Shown: positions 37,701 to 46,700 of the stretch, piece after piece
How positions within the stretch are numbered: the stretch's first letter is position 1
Layout: each line of letters opens with the position of its first letter
NCBI GenBank assembly: GCA_032718475.1
Contig: JAUCBJ010008050.1
Span: forward strand, 62,001-126,000
Origin: Nemertoderma westbladi
Lineage: Eukaryota; Xenacoelomorpha; Nemertodermatida; Nemertodermatidae
Direction of reading: 5' to 3'
Length of the DNA stretch: 64,000 bases
The notes under the pieces: model-generated
Told to the model about the DNA's origin: nothing
Database searches by the model: none
The model's input: the letters and a program-made list of their open reading frames with translations, nothing else
Position numbers and translations under genes: made by a program

Positions 37701-40700
37701 AAGCTTTGCAGCTTATTTCCAAGGGGGTCCTTTATGTTACTTGGTTACAAATACAATATTACACTACGCTAACCTAAAACCAATATAAAACGTAATTACA
37801 CTATGTACATGTACAACTTTACCGAGAGCGTGACAATGCCCGAATCAATGATAAGTGTAGCACTATTGTACTATTGTGCTTACTGTAGCACTATTGTACC
37901 TATTTTTACATTCCACACGGAGGTGAGATTTAACTGCAGATTTAAAAGAATGTTGATTATCTAGGTTTTTAATTTCATTACGCAGAGCGTTCAAATTTTT
38001 AATACCGTTAAAAAAGAAAGTATCAGATTCAAAGGATTTACAATTCGGGAGGTAGAAGTTTGAAGCACTAGCTCTGGTACTGTAAGAGTGTGTATCGCGT
38101 ACTCTGTTGAATTTTTGTTTTAGGTAATTGGGACATTTACCATTATACACTGTATGCACATGGTTAAGGCGTAGCTGCTTAACTCTAGGGGCCTACTATC
38201 TAAGTTAAGTAGTCCAGATTCAGAAAAGTCATCTGGAGTTAGGTGGTGCCTAGGTTTGTAGTCTTTAATAAATCGTACTACTTTATTCTGAGCAACTTGT
38301 AATTTACATTTAAGCTGTTTGGTTAAGCCTTCATACCAAGAAGAGCACATATAGTCCATGTGAGACTGTATTAAAGAAGAGCAAAGTAACTTGCGGTAAC
38401 TTGCGGCAAAGTAACTATTTATATTTCTATATAGAAACCTAAGCCTACTGTTAACTTTCAAGAAAATATTTTTCACTGTACTTTCTCTTGATAAGCAGTT
38501 ATCCAATGTGACGCCTTTATATTTAACTTCCTGTTTATTTTCAATCTTATGTCCATTGCTAGTGACTTCAAACTTAGTTACCTTCTTTAACTTCCTTTTG
38601 GAACCAAACAAAATACTTTCAGTCTTACCGTAGTGAATGGATAGCTTATTATCAACCAACCACTCATTAACAGGATTCTAGAACTGCACTTAACTATTGG
38701 GAAATGTGGATAGGATCTTTATGAGAGAAAATAAGAGCACTGTCGTCGGCATATAAAATGAGTTTAATATCGGGATCTATACTACTTATCATATCATTTA
38801 CATAGCATACAAAAAGCAGAGGACCTAATATACTACCTGGCGGTACACCACAGGTAATCTCTTGTACAGTAGACTGTGATTTGCTAATGACTACAGTTTG
38901 ACCTCTGTCTGACAGGTAGGACTTGAACCAGTCTATAGAACCTACACCCATCAGGCCTAACTTACCAAGCAGAATTTCATGATCTACAATATCGAACGCC
39001 TTTTGTAGGTCCAACATTACCATACCAGTATATAAACCCTTTGCGTTATTACATCTAATTGTATCAGTTAACTTAATAAGGCAGGTGTCTGTAGAATATG
39101 ATTTACGAAAACCGGACTGAAGTTCATAGATCAGATTTAGCCTACTAAGATGTGCCTTCAGCTGTAGATAAACAGAACGTTCTAGAATTTTAGATACAAT
39201 ACTTAAGATACTAACAGGTCTGTAATTACAGGGTTCTACTTTACTATTCTTTTTATACAGAGGAACAACCTTAGCTAATTTCAGTTCGTCTGGTACTACA
39301 TTATCTGGTACTACAGAAAACGGGCAGGTATTAGGTCTAAACCGGTACTTTTTGAGGCTGATAGGCTAAGTAGATTTTGAAAAACGAAATCCTCAGAAAC
39401 GGGTTTTAAAAATAACTTTTCTGAATTTTGTAACTTTTCTAAATAAAAATTATTTAGAGTTTCGGACCCTATACTATATTTAATACTTGATAACGGTAAC
39501 TTCTTAACTAAATTAGAGGCAACCTTAGTAAAATAATTATTAAATAAATTACTAACTAGAGTATGATCATGAATCAGCTCACCGTTATCTTGCAGAACAA
39601 TATTCGATTTAGATTTAAGGTTTTTATAACCTAAATATTTTAGGGTAGACCATAGACTTTTAGGATTATCTTTATTCTCACTTATTTTGTTGTACAAATA
39701 TTCAGATTTAGCTTTTTTTATTTCCCGTTGGACAAGGTTTCTATATTTGCAGTAATTATTATAATCATCTAAAACACGGTATTTCCTAAATTCATACAAA
39801 TAGTTATCTCTTTCTCTGATATTACTAAGAATACCCGAGGTCATCCAGGGTATAAATGTTCTGATTATATTTTACATTTCTCAACAATTTTCCCTACCTT
39901 TCTCGCATTTGTTATCATCCTCTATTAAACATCGCTTAGACTCAGAGAGTAACTCATGATGACAGAATCCACCATTGACTGCTCCAACTAGGACATCCCG
40001 AGTGCGATTGGAGTAACCAGAGCATGGGTTCATATCTGTTACACAATCACTCCACCCCGTCCACGAACTCAGTACACAGTCAAGAGGTTCTATTCAAAAA
40101 AGAAACATAATGTATTTATTAGTTATAAATATACCTTAAGATTAGGATTTAATATATATATTTTTTTTTATTAGAGATATTAAATTAGAACTAAATGATA
40201 TAATAACAACAAACCAACGCTATGTGAATGAATATAATAAATGGTTAAAAGATGGGAAACGGAGGGAAAGAAAATCACGCCTGTGTGTGATTATATTTAT
40301 CATATAATTTGCAATAATAATTTTATTATTTTACAACCCACAAAAATTAATTTACCTGGTAAACATGGGACGTCGTTGCACACTTCAGTTTGCTCTATAC
40401 AAGGTGAACAAGGAACACCAAGCGGGTTGAGTTTGATGTCTCGTTTCATTTCGATTGTTCCACCACCACACATTTTGGTACATTCTCCTTGGTATTGCCA
40501 TCTTTCATGGTAATCACATTCTGCATGAATGAATGAAAGATTAAAATGCTTATAAAAGCAATTCCGATTTCAATTAAAATTATACAATTTATTTTTGTAC
40601 TGGCGATAGCGAAATCTGAAGAGAGTTTTGTGCCATCAATGCAACCTAATGGATGAGGTGCACATGTATATAAAAGTTTCACAGAAATGTATACATACAC

Positions 40701-43700
40701 TTCACAAATTCTTGTGTAATGCACGGTTTGGTGTCCAGATTACTCACCACATGCTTGTACATTGCACATCGAATACGCAAATGAAAGGCATGGGCAGCCT
40801 TAAATAGGTTTTCTAGGATTTGGAAGTCACATAGAATGAATCGGAAACTTAAGGTCCGATTATTTAGAGCAGCAGTAGTTCCAGTACTCCTCTATGGGAG
40901 TCCATTCTGGGCTCTAACTGTTGAGGACACCAAATCTCTGGATGGCACATTCAGAAGAATGCTACGCCGGCTTCACTGTGTCAAGTACAATGCACACATC
41001 TCTAACCAGACACTAGTTAACATTGGAGGTGTCTCATTGGTTCCCCGAAGCTTGACACTACAACAAAGCTGCCTCCGCTTTGCAGGACATTGCTTTTGCC
41101 ATGAGGACCAACCAGTGCATACTATTGTGCTTTGGCAGCCTCATGGAGTGAATAAGCATGGTGGACAGCCCATGACTTTCTTGAGACGCATCTTAAAGGA
41201 CACTGGCCTTGAAGATGCGGACGATCTAGCAAATGTCTTGATTTTAGATGCGTCTCAAGAAAGTCATGGGCTGTCCACCATGCTTATTCACTCCAAGAGG
41301 CTGCCAAAGTACAAGATTATGCACTGGCTGGTCCTCACGGCGAAAGCAACGTCCTGCAAAGCGGAGGCGATTTTGTTCTAGTGTCAAGCTTGGGGGAACC
41401 AATGAGACACCTCCAATGTTATATAGTGTCTGGTTGGAGATGTGTGCATTGTACTTGACACAATGAACCCGGCGTAGCATTCTTGTGAATGTGCCATCCA
41501 AAGATTTGGTGTCATCAGCAGTTAGAGCCCAGCATGGACTCCCATAGATGAGTACTGTAACTACTGCTGCTCTAAATAATCGGACCTTAAGTTTCCGATT
41601 AAGTCTCGGTGAGATAATGGGTGATAGTCTTTGTCAACAAGCCGGGACAGCATTCGTAAAAATGCAGCTGCAATGCAGCATGCCGATCCTAATAGTAGTA
41701 CATTGCACAGTATGGTGTAGAGAATACTCACCACATGCTTGTGTATTGCACGGTATGGTGTCTAGTAGATGGACTTTATCACAAGGATGACCACCGTAGT
41801 CCGCCTGATGTGTGACATAACGTTCCACTGTCTGGACACCGGTTCCACATGGTAGACTGCAACCGGTTACCTCATACCAACCAGTGAGACCGCAATCAAC
41901 TAAATATTAAAATGCAAAGTAATATTTAATTTAGTGAAGTATTTTCCATGTAATTTAATTCGGTGAAACAAAAAGCTTTTTTAATTTAAGTTTTCTTAAT
42001 ATAATTTAAACAGTGGGTGCAGCTCGATGTAAGAGAGTATAAATAAGTAATTTATAATTGTTTCTAAATATGAAAATTGAATCTGATCGCTTTATCATTG
42101 GGTAAATACGTTTTTCATAATGAATGGTAACAAGTTTCTTAATAATTTACCATTAAACAACATTTAAATAATATAACTAATGTAGTACCTTATGCCTAGG
42201 AGTGGAATACTACGGTAGTGCAGTAATATTCAGCTGTTCATGCAGTCACCAGGGATGGCACGAGCTCGGGCGAGGGAAATATCGTATGTCGAGTATGGTG
42301 TGGTCCCCCAGTCACAGCCATGGGTCCCCCAGTCACGGGTCCTCCAGTCACAGCCATTGGTCCCCCAGTCACAGTCATGGGTCCCCCAGCCACAACCACG
42401 GGTCCTCCAGTCACAACCACTGGTCCCCCAGTCACAGCCATGGGTCCCCCAGTCACAGCCCATGGTCCCCCAGTCACAACCACAGGCCTCCCAGTCACAA
42501 CCACGGGTCACCCAGTTACAGTCATGGGTCCCCCAGTCACAACCACGGGTCCCCTGTCACGGTTCTTCCAGTCACAGCAATGGGTCCCCCAGTCACAGTC
42601 AAGGGTCCCCCATTTACAGTCATGGGTCCCCCTGTCACCAACACGGTCGTGGTTCCCCCTGTCACGGGTCACCCAGTTACAACCACGGGTCCCCCAGTCA
42701 CGGGACCCCCAGTCACCCATCCCCCAGTCACGGGTCCCCCAGTTACAACCACGGGTCCCCCAGTCACGGGACCCCCAGTCACGGTTCCCCCAGTCACTGT
42801 CACAACTCCATCCATCCCAGCCATGGTGTCCCCAGGGATGGGTATTAAATTTATGGCCCATAAAGACAAACACCCTCGGGTCAGGAAATGAGAGAGGGTG
42901 AGTTCATCAATTCACTCGGGTTCTCAAGCGCATCAATTGGGTCCTCTCTGCCAGTCTGGTCCCCAAGCCCCAATGAATCACTCCAAGGCACATCTAGTTA
43001 CATGGGGAAGCATACAGTCATCCTTTGAGGAGCTTAAAGCAACCATTAACCGGATCTATGACATTGTGGTTCACTGGCACTCAAACCGGGTTCTTGGTTC
43101 CTCTGGGGGCTGTGGGTCGCGATTTCATCGCCGGTTTGTCACACTTCATAGAACTAGTGACTACTAGCAGTGTTCTGCAACAGATAGCACTTATAGAAAT
43201 GATGGTAGCTCCAGCTCTGCTCCTACAGAAACAGAGTCGTTTATCGACTATTGCAACCCACCGACGGATTCTAGAAAGGCGGCTTATTATTTGGAAGCAA
43301 GGAGACTTCGATGAGCTCCTAGTTGAGGCCTGAGCCATCCAGTTCCACCTTCCCAAGCAACGTTTCCGTTTAGGGTCCAAGAACACTGCTATTCAAAAAA
43401 CTTTTGTGCGGCACATGCTGACAGGTAACATTTCAGCAGCAACGAGATGCCTGAGTTAATTAAACCATGGGAAACCGTTGAAGTTGGACTATTCATTCAC
43501 CAATAAAGATGGGAATACCAAGGTGGTACAAGATGTACTTCGGGAGAAAAATCCGGCTGCTAAACCCACCAATGAGTCTATCCTCTTAAGAGAGTTTGAG
43601 GGAGCCCCAGATTCCCATAGCATCATATTTGAGCGCCTAAATGGACAACTCATCCTGTTCAGTCTCTTCAGGATGCGAGGAAATGCAGCGGGACCTTCAG

Positions 43701-46700
43701 GGCTGGAGATTCAGGGATGGAAGCAATTTACTGATGAAATTCCGGAACTGGTCATCGGAACTTTGTGACAGAATCACTGATCTAGGGAAGCTTATTTCGC
43801 AGAAAGTCCTCCCTTCTGGAATTCGCACCTTGTTCCTGTCAGCCTGACTTCTAGCACTGGACAAGAACCCAGGTGTTCTTTGCTGGGTGGTTGGCAAGGC
43901 GGCAATGTCCTGTATACGGGAGTACCTCCAGGAGGCTGGTGGATCCGTGCAGATGTGTCTGGGTCAGAAAGCTGGCATCTAGTCTGCCATTCACTCCTTG
44001 AATGATGCTTTTGAATCTGCAGATAGCAAAGCTGTCCTTCAGATAGATGCGACCAATGCATTTAACTCTCTAAACCACCAAGCCTGCTCTCCACACCATA
44101 GTGGTAAACTGTTACAACCAGCCATCATATTTATTTGTTGGTGGGGAGAGTCTGCTATCAGAGGAAGGATCAACACAGGGAGAACCAGTGGCAATGCCGA
44201 TGTTTGGATGTTGTCTAGTACCACTGCTTGTTGAGGTAGCCCATGCATGTACTGTCATACAGAAGTGGTTCGCTGATGACGGAAACGCAAGGGGAAAACT
44301 CAAGGAACCCCGCAGGTTCTGGGATATCGTATCAGAGAGGGTGCCACTTTATTACCCAACCAACATAGGGTATTACCCAACCAAGTATTTCCTTACAATG
44401 AAGCTGGAGAAGTTGGAGGAGGCAATAACCATGTTTGCAGGAACCGGAATGGCTGTGAACACAGTCGGCAACAAACTTATTGGAAGTTAATAAAGTTATC
44501 GGAACCGAATGTTTCCATCGTGACTTTATCAACCAGAAAGTGGAAAAGTTTGCCTCTGATGTGGTCCACCTCTCCCTTATTGCTGCAGTTGATCCCCATT
44601 GTACCTACGCCGGTCTCACTTTTGGACTGTCCTGTTGGTGGAGGTTTGTTGCGTGTGTGATGCCAGAAGTGATGGAGCAGTTTGGCAAGTTGGAGGATTC
44701 AGTGGAACGGTGTCTCTGCCAATTATTTGACAGACCATCAGTGACACCTGAGGAGTGCCAGGTGATATATCTTCCAGTCCAAGAAGGAGGGTTAGGGATT
44801 CCCACCCCAGTTGATCTACAGCCCCAATACGAGAACTCTCGGATGATCTGTGAGCCATTCAACTCCTTGGAGGGTGAGCTGATGGCAGTAGTAAGGGAGG
44901 AGCAGATGCACCTCGCCAAGCTAGTAACAGCATCCTCCTTCAGTGTAGCAAAATTGAAGAAGGAGGATGTGCTCGACTCTTTAACGCAAGACCAGTTAAA
45001 GCTGCATACATTAACCACAGAGAAATGTGCATCAGCCTAGCTAAATGCTAAACCCCTAACTCTGCACGACACTCACCTTTCCAAGGAGGAGTTCAGGAAC
45101 GCGGTGTGTCTTCATTACGGTTGGACGACGAGAAATCTACAATCCATTTCGCCAACCCATTTTCTGTCGTGTCCCACTGGAGGGTTCCCCTCCATAAGAC
45201 ACAACGAGATACGAGATTTCGTTGCCACCTCCCTGACTGAGGAGGTGCGCAACGTGGCTGTTGAGCCCATGCTCCTGCCACTAACCAGGGAGTCTTTCCC
45301 CCTTCGGTCCACCTCGACAGATCAGCAGGCAAGACTCGATGTGTTGGTGAGTGGATTCTGGGGCAACTGCTTCCAGAAGATGTTCATCGATGTGTTGGTG
45401 TTTAACCTGCTGGCTGGGTCAAATGCCACTATGACGCTGGAGACACACCACCTCTATCATGAGGGATGGAAGATCCGAAAGTACGAGGAGAGGATTCGTG
45501 AGGTGTAACACTCCACTTTCACCCCTCTGATTTTCAGTGGAATGGTGCCGACTCGACTGCTCACCAGTTCATTAAACGTCTGGCATCAAAACTGGCAGAG
45601 AAGTGGATGGTCCCCTACTCTGAGTCGGTCTCCTGGGTGCAATGACGCATCAACTTTTCATTGCTGAGATCGTCCCTGATGTGTTTCCGTGGGTTCCAGT
45701 CAGCTACCAGATGACCAGTGAGGGTGGCAGTTGATGACGCATCTATCGTGTTGGCGAACTGCAGACATGTTTGCATGAGGGACTATTGCTGCTGTACTGT
45801 AGAATTAATTAAACTATCATATGCACTGTGGTAAATAGCCAGCAGGTTATAAATTTGTGTTTATATGGTTGCTAGTTGAGAGGTTTTGTCAGCTGGTGGC
45901 GGGTTTTATTTAAAATACTCTTAGTTCAAATTCTTTTGAGCAACAAAAAAGTACATATTTAAGAATAAAATTACGTAATACATTTAAACAACCAGTGGGA
46001 AGTGAAGTAATTTGTAGAAATATAACAAACTACTAATTACATGCAGTTGAACTGTATACAATTAACCACGAATTTATCGAGTTGGACTTACACTACAATA
46101 AGATGATTTTCCAAATTACAAATTATAGTCTATCAAAATACCTGGGCAGTAGTGCTCATTGCAGGATTGTGTGGAAGTGGTATCATCACAGGTAATCCCG
46201 CCAAGGTTTTCTATGACAGTCCTGGTAAATTGCTGAACTCCCCCACCACATGACGTGCTGCACTCTGTCTGTGGTGTATATTCGCTGTACACGCAAGCTA
46301 AGTGATTAAATAATTACATCATCACGATCATCACGGACTCCAACTTAAGAAATACATGTCACAAAAGTAAACTACTAAGTAAGCTACTTATCACAAAGTG
46401 ATATAAACACTTAATGTATTCTAGAAAATGGCCCTAATTCTAGACTACATTATAATAATCTAACTTAGGCCTACTAAAAAAGTCTACAATACTTACGTAT
46501 TTCGCATGCCAGATTGCTAACAGTCTCACTATGTATGAGCTGACCCGGACCAGCTGTACCTCCCAACAACAGCCTCTTTATGGGCAGCAAACTCTTATCT
46601 TCCACGACAACAATCTCCGTACACACATCCGGACTCTCATGGCAGACCGCTTGTCCATTCTTGTAGGAGAAGAAGTCATGCGATTGGCCCAGATTGTCTT

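Noticed and set aside
42238-42504. Minus-strand VTGGP-repeat frame as an exon of the host gene
   Set aside because: It is a by-product of the 21-bp repeat. No acceptor and donor in phase 1 flank it, and exons 4 and 5 already join in phase.
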